DNA from: Sphingomonas sp. S-NIH.Pt15_0812
GTDB taxonomy: Bacteria > Pseudomonadota > Alphaproteobacteria > Sphingomonadales > Sphingomonadaceae
Assembly (NCBI RefSeq): GCF_003951315.1
Contig: NZ_QLJH01000043.1
Coordinates: 1-21,099, forward strand
Direction of reading: 5' to 3'
Length of the DNA stretch: 21,099 bases
Part shown: positions 6,539-14,848 of the stretch, one piece after another
Layout: every line of letters starts with the position of its first letter
Position numbering within the stretch: the stretch's first letter is position 1
The notes under the pieces: model-generated
Database searches by the model: none
The model's input: only the letters and a program-made list of their open reading frames with translations
What the model was told of the DNA's origin: nothing
Made by a program: the position numbers and the translations under genes

Positions 6539-8677
6539 GTGGCACACATGACGCACGATGTTGGTCCCGGGCAAACCGCCACGTACCATTCCCTGCTGGA
6601 TGCGCTTGCCAGGGTACGGCAGGAAGCCGATCACTACCGCACCAGCGTAGAGATGGCCCGCCATATCAGCTGGAGCGCGGATGCGAGCGGCGCTATTCGT
6701 ACGGTCAGTGCTCGATGGACGGAGATCACCGGCCTCGATGTTAGCGAAGCTCTCGATAGCGGCTGGCTTGAAGCGCTTCATCCTGACGACGTGGAGCAAA
6801 CACTGCGTGCCTGGCACCTGGCGCTGGAGACAGCAACGTCGGTCGACGTCGACTATCGCTTACGCACCCCTGGTGGCGATTGCTGGTTCCGTTCATGTGC
6901 GTCGCCACAGCTGGATCCTGACGGTGCGGTGCTGGCCTGGTTCGGTACGCTGGAGAACATCGACGATCGAAAGCGCGCTGAGAACGCACTGCTGGCAAGC
7001 GAAGAGCGCTTCCGTTTGGCTGCGGAGGCGGCGGGTATAGGTATATGGGACTATGACGCGCTGCTTGGCCGTGGAATTTGGTCTGACGTATTTCGCACCA
7101 TGCTCGGTCTGGCTTCAAATGCGCCGGCAGAGCCTGCCACTGCGCTCGCCTTGGTCGTTCCGGAGGATCGGCCCATATTGCAGCAGCTCATCGACTCCAT
7201 CAAAGGAGGCGACATTCACCCTCGCTTCGAACTGACGGTGCGCATTCGGCGAGCGAACGATGGGGCATTGCGCTGGATGCAGACCAGCGGCTGGCGGGTT
7301 GAGGCAGCGAACGGACGGATCGAACGCGTCCTTGTCACCGTGCGGGACGTCACGGAGCAGCTCACCGCCGAGCAGCGGGTTCGCTGGGCGGCAGAGCACG
7401 ACCCTCTGACAGGGCTCATCAACCGTGCGACCTTTAACCGCTCCCTGGAGGAGGCCATCGCGCGGGCGGACCGATCGGGCTCAGCGACGCTCACGCTTGC
7501 ATTGTTTGACGTCGACCACCTCAAGGAAACCAATGACACGATCGGACACGACGCAGGTGATGTGCTGCTATGCACGGTCGCCGCGCGGCTTGCGCAAGCC
7601 TTGGGCGACGACGTGGTTGTGGCGCGCCTAGGTGGGGATGAGTTTGCCGCCATCCTGGAACCCTCGACGAAGGAGCTTGCGGCGGATCGCCTTCAAGCAG
7701 CCTTGCGCTCCCTGCGTGAGCCAGTTGTAGCCGACGCGATTACGCTAGACTGCCAGGCAACGGTAGGATCCTCGTCATTCCCGCAGGATGGGCGGAACGC
7801 TCGTGATCTGCTAAAGACAGCCGACCTCGCACTCTATGCCGGCAAAACAAACGCACGGGGTGAACTCTCGCGCTTTCGTCCAGAGATGCGGGCGAGCATG
7901 CAGCGCCGTACATCGATGCTCTCCGTTGCGCGGATGGTTGCCCGCGACGATCGCGTGATGCCCTTCTACCAACCCAAGGTCCGGCTGAGCGACGGCGCGC
8001 TGTCCGGTTTTGAGGCGCTCCTGCGCTGGCGGCACGATACGCTTGGAATCCAGGGACCCGACACGATCGTAGCGGCTTTCGACGATCTCACAACGGCGGT
8101 CCCGCTCGGAGAGCGGATGCTCGAACGCGTCTGTGAGGATCTCGCGCGCTGGCGCGACGAGGGTTTTGCCCTCATGCGCGTGGCATTGAACCTCTCACCG
8201 GCCGAGTTCCGCCGCGACGATTTATTCGACCGCATCATGGGTCAGCTTCATCGTCATGCCTTGTCGACCGAGCTGTTAGAACTGGAAGTAACCGAGACAG
8301 TGTTCCTGGGCCGCGGGGCGGAGAGTGTGGGAGACACACTGGCGGCCTTTCACCGGGCGGGTGTTACCGTCGCACTCGATGACTTCGGCACGGGCTACGC
8401 ATCACTCAAGCATCTGAGGGAGTACCCGGTCGATGTCATCAAGATCGACCGCAGCTTCGTCGCAGACCTGCTGACCGAACCCGGCGATGCGGCGATAGTC
8501 GACGCAATACTTGGATTGGCGGATCAGCTTAGTATCACTGTAGTTGCTGAAGGTGTCGAAACCGCCGAGCAAGCGGCCTATCTGCTAACTAGGGGTTGCA
8601 GCCATGCGCAGGGCTACCTGTTTGGCAAGCCCATGCCCGCAAATGAAGCTGGGATACTTCTGGCAGCATATGCGTGA
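6539..8677 (+). CDS. PAS-PAS-GGDEF-EAL cyclic-di-GMP signalling protein
   Basis: The 712-residue soluble protein has two PAS-like sensory regions (about 36-145 and 150-275), a GGDEF diguanylate cyclase domain (about 280-440) and an EAL phosphodiesterase domain (about 455-710). The cyclase keeps HDPLTGLINR, FDVDHLKETNDTIGHDAGD and the RLGGDEF active loop. The RxxD inhibitory site that normally precedes the loop is absent (the segment reads ALGDDVVVA). The EAL domain keeps FEALLRWRH, NLSPAEF, LEVTE, DDFGTGYASLKHL, DVIKIDRSF, VAEGVET and QGYLFGKPM, so both activities look possible. No membrane segment or signal peptide is visible. The frame opens with GTG at 6539; ATG at 6548 is an equally plausible start, and neither has a clear ribosome-binding site. 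The PAS ligand is unknown. Confidence 0.93.
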   Translation: MAHMTHDVGPGQTATYHSLLDALARVRQEADHYRTSVEMARHISWSADASGAIRTVSARWTEITGLDVSEALDSGWLEALHPDDVEQTLRAWHLALETATSVDVDYRLRTPGGDCWFRSCASPQLDPDGAVLAWFGTLENIDDRKRAENALLASEERFRLAAEAAGIGIWDYDALLGRGIWSDVFRTMLGLASNAPAEPATALALVVPEDRPILQQLIDSIKGGDIHPRFELTVRIRRANDGALRWMQTSGWRVEAANGRIERVLVTVRDVTEQLTAEQRVRWAAEHDPLTGLINRATFNRSLEEAIARADRSGSATLTLALFDVDHLKETNDTIGHDAGDVLLCTVAARLAQALGDDVVVARLGGDEFAAILEPSTKELAADRLQAALRSLREPVVADAITLDCQATVGSSSFPQDGRNARDLLKTADLALYAGKTNARGELSRFRPEMRASMQRRTSMLSVARMVARDDRVMPFYQPKVRLSDGALSGFEALLRWRHDTLGIQGPDTIVAAFDDLTTAVPLGERMLERVCEDLARWRDEGFALMRVALNLSPAEFRRDDLFDRIMGQLHRHALSTELLELEVTETVFLGRGAESVGDTLAAFHRAGVTVALDDFGTGYASLKHLREYPVDVIKIDRSFVADLLTEPGDAAIVDAILGLADQLSITVVAEGVETAEQAAYLLTRGCSHAQGYLFGKPMPANEAGILLAAYA

Positions 8678-8904
8678 AGGCCCGTTCAAAAGGGATGAAG
8701 AGGCCCAGCTGTGTCGTACAGTCAGGTTCAAGGGCACATTCCTTCGCATTGTGGTTATGACCCAGTTGCGGTCATCCACGGCCGGTTTTCACATTCCCGA
8801 TTTCTGCCATCCGTTCATGTCGACCTTCCGGCATCGTCATCACGTGGCGCGATGATTGAAAGGTCGCGGCTGCTATCGGTGTTGCACGAGCTGGTTTGAT
8901 GGTG

Positions 8905-8927
8905 CCAGCCGACCTCAAGCCGGCTGG
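8905..8927 (-). terminator. Stem-loop downstream of the SDR gene
   Basis: CCAGCCG (8905-8911) pairs with CGGCTGG (8921-8927) around a 9-base loop, 9 bases beyond the stop of the SDR gene on the minus strand. It lies in the convergent gap 8678-8936, where I see no gene. No T-tract follows, so it is a weak terminator candidate. Confidence 0.4.
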
Positions 8928-8936
8928 AGCATTTCA

Positions 8937-9671
8937 TCAGACCTGAGCCAAGCCACCATCGGTAAACAGCTCGCTGCCTGTCATGAAGCTGCTGTCCGAT
9001 GATGCGAGGAAGGCGGCAGCGGCCGCAACTTCTGACGGCTCGCCGACATGTCCGATCGGCGTCGTCGCCCCCATCTCGATCATGGCACCACGGCCAACGA
9101 CCTCGGCCGCCAGTTCGGTCAGGGTCGGGCCGGGCGACAGGACGTTGACCCGGATACCCGTACCCCGCAGATCCTGCGCCCAGCTACGCGCCAAGTTGCG
9201 AACCGCCGCCTTGGAGGCGCTATATACGCTGAATGCCGGCGTCCCCATGACGCCCGTGGTCGAGCCGGTGAGGATGACCGAACCGCCGCGCTCCATCAGC
9301 TTCAGGCCTTTTTGAACCGTGAAGATCGTGCCCTTCACGTTGACGTCGAACGTCGCATCGACATGGTCGGGCGTGATCTCGGACAAGGGCGACAACGCCC
9401 CCGTGCCGGCATTAGCGAACAAAATGTCGAGCTTGCCGTGCTCCTGCTTCACCGTGTCGTACAGCCGGTCGAGATCGCCAGCATCGGTAACCGATCCCGG
9501 AACTGCCCGTGCATTGCCGCCGAGCACCGCCACAGCAGCTTCCAGCTTATCCGCCCTGCGTCCGAACAGGTACACGAACGCCCCTTCGGCGGTGAACCGC
9601 TTCGCTGACGCCAGGCCAATCCCCGTGCCACCCCCGGTAATAACAGCGATCTTCCCGTTCAGTCTGGTCAT
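8937..9671 (-). CDS. Short-chain dehydrogenase/reductase (classical SDR), HxlR-linked
   Basis: A 244-residue protein starts at the ATG at 9671, where GGAGG lies 5 bases upstream. The alternative start four codons earlier overlaps that ribosome-binding site. It shows the full classical SDR set: TGGGTGIG (12-19), NAG (87-89), Ser137, and YSASK with Tyr150 and Lys154. The FGRRADKL segment after the second strand, with arginines at its tip, suggests preference for NADPH. Its C-terminus (FMTGSELFTDGGLAQV) is typical of SDRs found beside HxlR regulators. The reaction is reduction or oxidation of an unidentified carbonyl compound in the cytosol. It is divergent from the HxlR gene, with starts separated by 82 bases, and is the probable target of that regulator. 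Confidence 0.92.
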   Translation of the reverse strand: MTRLNGKIAVITGGGTGIGLASAKRFTAEGAFVYLFGRRADKLEAAVAVLGGNARAVPGSVTDAGDLDRLYDTVKQEHGKLDILFANAGTGALSPLSEITPDHVDATFDVNVKGTIFTVQKGLKLMERGGSVILTGSTTGVMGTPAFSVYSASKAAVRNLARSWAQDLRGTGIRVNVLSPGPTLTELAAEVVGRGAMIEMGATTPIGHVGEPSEVAAAAAFLASSDSSFMTGSELFTDGGLAQV

Positions 9672-9720
9672 AAGTGCCTCCATTCATTGGTTGCACGCAG
9701 TTGGCTGGCGGCCTACCTAA

Positions 9721-9755
9721 GGACAAGTATGCACCTTCTGGTAAGTACCTATAAT
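9721..9755. promoter_or_regulatory. Likely HxlR operator and promoter between SDR and HxlR genes
   Basis: The segment contains the related elements AAGTATGCACC and TAAGTACCTAT, both of the AAGTA type seen in HxlR-family operators. TATAAT at 9750-9755 overlaps the annotated HxlR start at 9754. If that TATAAT is a true -10, transcription would begin near 9762 and the internal ATG at 9763 would be a leaderless start. No convincing -35 is visible. Confidence 0.35.
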
Positions 9756-10155
9756 GTCTGAAATGCCACTGGCCGACGATCCCGTCATCGCGCCCATCGC
9801 GCCTGCCTTCACCTGCGGGCTCGACGCCACGCTCAAGGTCATCTCGGGAAAGTGGAAGCCGCTGATCCTGTACTTTCTGCTGCGCGGACCCACCCGCTAT
9901 GGGGAACTGAAGCGCGCCATCCGCGATGTCAGTGACAAGGTGCTGATCCAGCAACTCAAGGAACTCGAAGCGGACGGCGTCCTGCGCCGGAACGACTACA
10001 AGGAGGTGCCGCCGCGGGTAGACTACACGCTGACCGCACTTGGCCAGAGCCTCGCCCGGGCGCTTGAGCCGTTATGCCAGTGGGGCACCGACAATATGGT
10101 CGTAATGCAGAAGCTATTCGCTGAGCGTGACGGCTGGGGGCGTGGGCGCGCTTGA
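9754..10155 (+). CDS. HxlR-family winged-helix regulator
   Basis: The 133-residue protein has the HxlR winged-helix layout: an N-terminal cysteine (Cys21 in FTCGLDATLKVISGKWKPLI), the ISGKWKPLILYFLL helix, TRYGELKRAI, the recognition segment VSDKVLIQQLKELEADGVL, and the wing PPRVDYTLTALGQSL. The conserved cysteine is the residue that several family members use to sense electrophiles, quinones or oxidants. It is divergent from an SDR gene and presumably controls it. The first ATG (9754) overlaps a TATAAT hexamer, so the ATG at 9763 is a possible alternative start. A hairpin lies 22 bases after the stop. Confidence 0.92.
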   Translation: MSEMPLADDPVIAPIAPAFTCGLDATLKVISGKWKPLILYFLLRGPTRYGELKRAIRDVSDKVLIQQLKELEADGVLRRNDYKEVPPRVDYTLTALGQSLARALEPLCQWGTDNMVVMQKLFAERDGWGRGRA

Positions 10156-10177
10156 TTGGCAGGTCGTTGCGCCTGAA

Positions 10178-10200
10178 GCGATGGGCATCGCACCCATCGC
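10178..10200 (+). terminator. Stem-loop after the HxlR gene
   Basis: GCGATGGG (10178-10185) is perfectly complementary to CCCATCGC (10193-10200) with the 7-base loop CATCGCA. It begins 22 bases past the HxlR stop. No run of T follows, so termination is plausible but unproven. Confidence 0.45.
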
Positions 10201-10230
10201 CACTGGATCAGCCTGACCCATCACCAGTCA

Positions 10231-10275
10231 TTTACGGGTTCTTTCCGCCATCCAACTTCCGCCATTCGTTATCGC
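10231..10275 (-). repeat. Copy of the dispersed intergenic repeat, GAAGTTGG subtype
   Basis: On the minus strand it reads ATAACGAATGGCGGAAGTTGG followed by ATGGCGGAAAG. This matches the copy at 6203-6262 with a few differences. It lies in the gap before the AI-2E transporter gene. Confidence 0.45.
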
Positions 10276-10396
10276 TTGTGAAAAAACGCTAGGTGTCAAA
10301 CGTGATGGCGGCGGCCCACCACGGCAAAGGCATTTCGTCAGCTATCTGGCGGCACGAAGGTAGCGCCGGAAGGTTAGCGCTTCGAAGGAGCGCGAC

Positions 10397-12322
10397 ATGG
10401 ACCAATCACAAACCAGGCATGACGGCAGCGGTGTCGACATCGCGTCAAATGTCACCGTAACACCGGCGCAGGTGCCTGGCCTCGACGGATTGCTGGGCTT
10501 GGCGGTTGGCGTGGTCGTAATCGCTGGACTTTTTTTCGCCAAGGACGTGTTAATCCCGATCACGCTAGCGGTACTTTTGTCCTTCGTCCTTTCACCAATC
10601 GTCGCAGCGCTACGCCGGCTTCGAGTGCCACGCGGCTTCGCCATCATGCTGGCGGTGCTGAGTGCATTAGCGACTTTGGGCGGCATCGGCACCATGGTCG
10701 GAATGCAGGCGGCCTCTCTCGCCAACAACGCCCCGGCGTATTCGGAAACGATCCAGGCAAAGCTCGATCGTGTCCAACACTTTGCCGCTAATCAGCTTCG
10801 CATTCTGACTCCAGCCACACCCATGCCAGCTCCGTCTTCGATCGATGGCGCTGCGGTCAGAGGCACCCGAACGAACCCACTGGAAGTCAGGATCAGCGAG
10901 CGAAAGACACCGATACTCGAACAGGTCGGCGGCTATCTGGAGCCGATTGTCGCTCCCTTCGAAACCTTCGTGATCGTTCTGGTCGTCGCCATCTTCATCC
11001 TGATGCAAAAGGAGGATCTGCGGGACCGGCTCATTCGACTGTTCGGATCCTCCGACCTGCATCGAACCACCGCCGCGATGGACGATGCCGGCAAAAGGCT
11101 CTCTCGCTACTTCCTCTCACAGCTTGCTGTGAATGCGAGCTTCGGCTTGATCGTGGGTATCGGGCTGTGGCTGATCGGACTGCCCGTCCCGGCTCTCTGG
11201 GGTATCCTTGCCGGCGTCTTGCGCTTCGTTCCGTATATTGGGGCACTGCTTGGTGCGACGCTACCGCTGGCGATCGCCGCTGGTGCCGATCCCGGCTGGA
11301 CGACGATGCTGGAGGTCGTCGCGCTGTTCGTCATCCTCGAACCGCTGATCGGCTATGTCGTGGAGCCTCTGCTCTATGGCCACTCGACGGGCCTCTCGCC
11401 GCTTTCCGTCGTGCTGGCGGCGGTGTTCTGGACATGGATATGGGGGCCGGTCGGCCTCGTCCTGTCCATGCCCCTGACCCTCTGTCTCGTTGTGCTCGGG
11501 CGACATATCCCTAGCCTGGAATTTCTCGACGTCCTTCTCGGCGACCGGCCAGCTCTAACCCCGGTCGAAAGCTTCTATCAGCGGATGCTCGCAGGCGATC
11601 CGGACGAGGCGCTCGCCCAAGCGGAAACCCAGCTCACCGAACGCTCACTGACGGCCTATTACGATGAAGTAGCACTTCCGGCGCTCAAGCTCGCTGCGGC
11701 CGATGTTGCACGCGGCGCGATCGATCGCGCCAAGGTTGGTCGTATCGTGGACGGTATGTTGGAACTGGTCGGCGAACTGTCCGAAGCCGACGACACGGCG
11801 AATGCCGCCAATACTCCCGAGCCTCCGCTCAACCCAGTGCCAGAGGTCGCTGCGGGGTTCGCTGAAACTGCCCCCCATGTGCTTCCAGAAGCACCGGCCG
11901 ACTGGCGCACGGAGGGGTCAATCCTTTGTGTCGCAGGTCGAGGCATCTTGGACGATGCGGTGACCGCAATGATGGCGCAGCTTCTTACCAAGCGCGGCTT
12001 CGGTGTCCGCCGGGTGACCCATGACGCAGGTTCGCGTGCCAGTATTGGCAACCTGGATGCATCGAACGCGCGGCTGGTCTGCGTCTCCTATCTCGAGATC
12101 GGCGGAGCGCCTTCTCACCTGCGCTACCTCGTTCGACGGCTGCGTGCGCGTACCGGTGCCGCTCCTATCCTGGTCGGGCTTTGGCCAGAAGGTGAAGCAG
12201 CCTTGAGCGACTTGCAGATCCAACGTGCGCTCGGTGCCGACCACTATGTTGGTTCGCTGGGCGGTGCTGTGGAAACATGTATAGCAACCGCTACCACAGC
12301 GCGGGGAGAGGCAACTGCGTAA
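10397..12322 (+). CDS. AI-2E/PerM-family membrane transporter with an extra C-terminal domain
   Basis: The 641-residue protein starts at an ATG 6 bases after AAGGAG (10385-10390). Residues about 28-375 form the AI-2E/PerM (UPF0118) membrane region, with hydrophobic segments near 28-75, 80-105, 180-200 and several from 230 to 370. Family signatures include ILMQKEDLRDRLIRLFG and VEPLLYGHSTGLSPLSVVLA. Family members are proposed exporters or ion antiporters; the autoinducer role applies only to TqsA. A typical member ends near residue 370, but here a further 270 residues follow. A helical stretch (about 385-470) leads to an alpha/beta domain (about 505-635). That domain has the order of a cobalamin-binding-like Rossmann fold (ILCVAGRGILDD, ARLVCVSYLE, APILVGLW, GADHYVGSLG). 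The DxHxxG cobalamin ligand motif is missing. The substrate is unknown. Confidence 0.88.
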   Translation: MDQSQTRHDGSGVDIASNVTVTPAQVPGLDGLLGLAVGVVVIAGLFFAKDVLIPITLAVLLSFVLSPIVAALRRLRVPRGFAIMLAVLSALATLGGIGTMVGMQAASLANNAPAYSETIQAKLDRVQHFAANQLRILTPATPMPAPSSIDGAAVRGTRTNPLEVRISERKTPILEQVGGYLEPIVAPFETFVIVLVVAIFILMQKEDLRDRLIRLFGSSDLHRTTAAMDDAGKRLSRYFLSQLAVNASFGLIVGIGLWLIGLPVPALWGILAGVLRFVPYIGALLGATLPLAIAAGADPGWTTMLEVVALFVILEPLIGYVVEPLLYGHSTGLSPLSVVLAAVFWTWIWGPVGLVLSMPLTLCLVVLGRHIPSLEFLDVLLGDRPALTPVESFYQRMLAGDPDEALAQAETQLTERSLTAYYDEVALPALKLAAADVARGAIDRAKVGRIVDGMLELVGELSEADDTANAANTPEPPLNPVPEVAAGFAETAPHVLPEAPADWRTEGSILCVAGRGILDDAVTAMMAQLLTKRGFGVRRVTHDAGSRASIGNLDASNARLVCVSYLEIGGAPSHLRYLVRRLRARTGAAPILVGLWPEGEAALSDLQIQRALGADHYVGSLGGAVETCIATATTARGEATA

Positions 12323-12702
12323 TTTGGGTAGCAGAGTAGGCGTTCAAGCCGTCCGTCTAAACGAATGGCAGCTTACCGGAGTGGGTTACCCTGAACCGAC
12401 TGGCCGCTCTCCACCACCCATGAGATTATCGCACTGTAAAAACTGATGAGTTTAGACGCCGGCAAGGTCCATTCAGGCCTCTGGTTTCCGTCTAACCGCC
12501 TACCGAACCTAACCCGCCCTCAAGATCGCTTGGACTGGCAAAGGTGGTCCATGACCGCCGTCGTGGAGCAAGGCATCGTCGTGCATGCAGAAAATAGTCA
12601 AAGGCCCGTAACTTTATGTCATTACGATTGGCTTTGAAAATCATGGTCATCCAAGAGCGGCCATACCAACCCGGTTGAAGCCACAAAAGGCACGTACAGC
12701 TC
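12323..12702. other. Gene-free gap before the GH92 gene, with one repeat copy
   Basis: No coding region is supported in these 380 bases. The left third holds a well-preserved copy of the dispersed repeat. The right two thirds should contain the promoter of the GH92 gene, but I recognise no clear -35/-10 pair. A short near-palindrome AACCCGGTT lies about 30 bases before the GH92 start. Confidence 0.45.
12356..12424 (+). repeat. Well-preserved copy of the dispersed intergenic repeat
   Basis: It reads TAAACGAATGGCAGCTTACC, then a GGAGTGGGTTACCC middle, then CTGGCCGCTCTCCACCACC. Each block is matched in order by the copies at 19156-19245 and 19249-19335, including the GGCCGCTCTCCACCA block. Confidence 0.65.
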
Positions 12703-14727
12703 ATGAGATATATAGCAGCGCCCCTCCTTCTTCTCGTCAGCACGCCAGCTTTCGCCGACAGCACCCCCGCCGATCTGGTCGATCCCTTTGTAGGAACTCT
12801 TGCGGATTATGGCCAATTGTCGCCCGCGGCAGTGGCGCCGTTCGGGATGATGCAGCTGGGGCCGGATACCGATCCTATCAACCATGCTGGCTATGATCAT
12901 GCCGCGACGCGGTTGCGTGGCTTTTCCCATACGCGTGGTGTCGGCGTCGGGTGCGGTGGTGGTGGTGGCGATCTGCTGGTCTCGCTGCGTCGCGCCGGTG
13001 CGACCGGGACCGCCGCGATGGACAAGCGCAGCGAGACGGCGCGGGCCGGCCGTTACAGCGTGCGATATGATAACGGCATCCTCGCCGATGCGACCGCGAC
13101 GCGCGGTGCCGGACTGCTGCGCTTCACCGTGGCGCGAGCAGGTGACATGGTCCTCAGGGTCGATCCGCGCCATCAATATGCCCGGCGCCTATCGGCCGCG
13201 TGGCGCACCGATGACAGCGACGATCTGCGCGCGGAGCTGGTCGCGGGCACCGTGTGCGACAAGGGCCGCTATCGCCTGTTCACCAGCAGCCGGATCACGC
13301 TGAATGGGCAGCCACTGCATCGCACGATGACGCGCGAGGGCGATGTCGCGACGCTGCGCATCGCGATGCGCGCCGGCGATGCGATTGAAATTCGCACCGG
13401 TCTGTCGAGCGTCGATCCGGCGGGAGCAGCGCTGGTCCGCGACCGGGAACTGGCAACGCGGCCCTTCGCGACGGTGGCTTCGGCAACGCGCACCGCCTGG
13501 AACGACGTGCTGGGCCGCGTCGCGGTCGATGGCGACTCCCGTGAGCGTGCGCTGTTCTATTCTTCGCTCTTCCGTGTCTTCCAGACCCCGGTTGCGATCG
13601 ACGATCCAGACGGGCGCCACCGCGAGAATGACGGTAACATCGCCCGCTCCGCTCCTGGCCAGACGCGCTATGCCAGCTGGTCTCTATGGGACAATTACCG
13701 CACGCAACTGCCGCTGCTCGCGCTGTTGCAGCCGCGGCGCAGCGCCGATATCGCCCGCTCGCTCGCCGATCTCTACATGCGCGGCAAGCCGCAATGGGCG
13801 ACGATGAACGAGCCGTTCCTGACGGTGCGGACCGAACATGCCGGGATCGCCCTGCTCGATCTGCGCCGCAAGGGCATCACCGGCTTCGATGCGCGCGCCG
13901 CGCTGGGCGGCATGGTCAGGGACAGCGCGACGCTGGAACGCAATACCCCCGATCAGCAGATCGAGGCGGCCTATGACGATTGGGCAATCGCGGCTCTGGC
14001 ATCCGATCTGGGCGATCACGATACGGCCGCCGCTTTTCTGGCAAAAGCCCAAGCCTATCGGCCGATGTGGCAATCGATCTTCCAGACACCTGGCGCGGAC
14101 GGGGACACGGTGAAGGCACGCGGGCTGTATCAGGGCACGTTGTGGCAATATCGCTGGGCGCCGGTGTTCGATCTCGACTGGCTGGTGCAGACGGTCGGCC
14201 CCGCGACGTTCGAGGGGGAGGTGCGGCACTTCTTCGATGCAGGCCTGTTCAACATGACCAACGAGCCGGATATCCATGTCCCCTGGCTGTTCGCGGTGCT
14301 CGGCGAGCCGCAGCGGACCGCCGTTCTGGTCCGCACGATCATGACCCGGCCGATCGCGCATCCCTATACCAACAGCGGCAAGCGGCCAACGCCGTTCGTA
14401 GGTCGCAGTTTCGAGCTGGCGCCGCAGGGGTTCGCTGATGGCATGGATGACGATGCCGGCGCGATGACCGCCTGGTATGTCTTCGCCGCGCTTGGCCTCT
14501 ACCCGCTGGTGCCGGGCGAACCATGGTATGTCGTCACCACACCGGCGGTCGCCAATGCCCGGATCGATCTGGGCAATGGCCGCGCTTTGGCAATCCGGCG
14601 GGTCGGCCCCTATGACGGTACGATCGTCAGCGTAGACTGGAACGGCCGAACGCTGACGGACTGGCGGGTCGAACATGCGACGCTGCTGCGCGGTGGCGCG
14701 CTGACCGTGACAACGCGAGCGCGATAG
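12703..14727 (+). CDS. Secreted GH92 glycosidase with glutamine at the catalytic-acid site
   Basis: The 674-residue protein begins with a signal peptide (MRYIAAPLLLLVSTPAFA, cleaved before DS), so it acts in the periplasm or outside the cell. GH92 signatures follow in order: VDPFVGT, FSHTRGVGVG with a glycine-rich run, SLWDNYRTQLPLL, GLYQGTLWQYRW, NEPDIHVPWLF and DDDAGAMTAWYVFAALGLYP. GH92 enzymes are calcium-dependent inverting exo-alpha-mannosidases. The canonical acid lies in an EGN-W-Y motif; here that position is Gln477 (QGTLWQY). The general-base aspartates at about 582-584 remain. Glutamine at this site is known in GH92 enzymes acting on mannose-1-phospho-6-mannose, where the phosphate leaving group needs no protonation. 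The protein is somewhat shorter than the usual 720-770 residues. The TonB receptor gene follows after 118 bases. The start lacks a strong ribosome-binding site. Confidence 0.88.
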   Translation: MRYIAAPLLLLVSTPAFADSTPADLVDPFVGTLADYGQLSPAAVAPFGMMQLGPDTDPINHAGYDHAATRLRGFSHTRGVGVGCGGGGGDLLVSLRRAGATGTAAMDKRSETARAGRYSVRYDNGILADATATRGAGLLRFTVARAGDMVLRVDPRHQYARRLSAAWRTDDSDDLRAELVAGTVCDKGRYRLFTSSRITLNGQPLHRTMTREGDVATLRIAMRAGDAIEIRTGLSSVDPAGAALVRDRELATRPFATVASATRTAWNDVLGRVAVDGDSRERALFYSSLFRVFQTPVAIDDPDGRHRENDGNIARSAPGQTRYASWSLWDNYRTQLPLLALLQPRRSADIARSLADLYMRGKPQWATMNEPFLTVRTEHAGIALLDLRRKGITGFDARAALGGMVRDSATLERNTPDQQIEAAYDDWAIAALASDLGDHDTAAAFLAKAQAYRPMWQSIFQTPGADGDTVKARGLYQGTLWQYRWAPVFDLDWLVQTVGPATFEGEVRHFFDAGLFNMTNEPDIHVPWLFAVLGEPQRTAVLVRTIMTRPIAHPYTNSGKRPTPFVGRSFELAPQGFADGMDDDAGAMTAWYVFAALGLYPLVPGEPWYVVTTPAVANARIDLGNGRALAIRRVGPYDGTIVSVDWNGRTLTDWRVEHATLLRGGALTVTTRAR

Positions 14728-14848
14728 CGCCTTTGCGGCAACACCATTGTCACAAACGACGAACCACTTCCCTGAAAATGGATGACGTTTCACGGATATG
14801 TCGCAAACTCCCGCAAAGGGCCGCATCCTGACGACCTGAGGGGGAATG

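Noticed and set aside
6331..6817. Minus-strand frames of 83 and 126 residues before and inside the GGDEF-EAL gene
   Set aside because: They have no motifs and partly overlap the well-supported first PAS region on the other strand.
12446..12764. Short open frames in the gap before the GH92 gene
   Set aside because: They have no domain, no ribosome-binding site, and one overlaps the GH92 signal peptide on the opposite strand.
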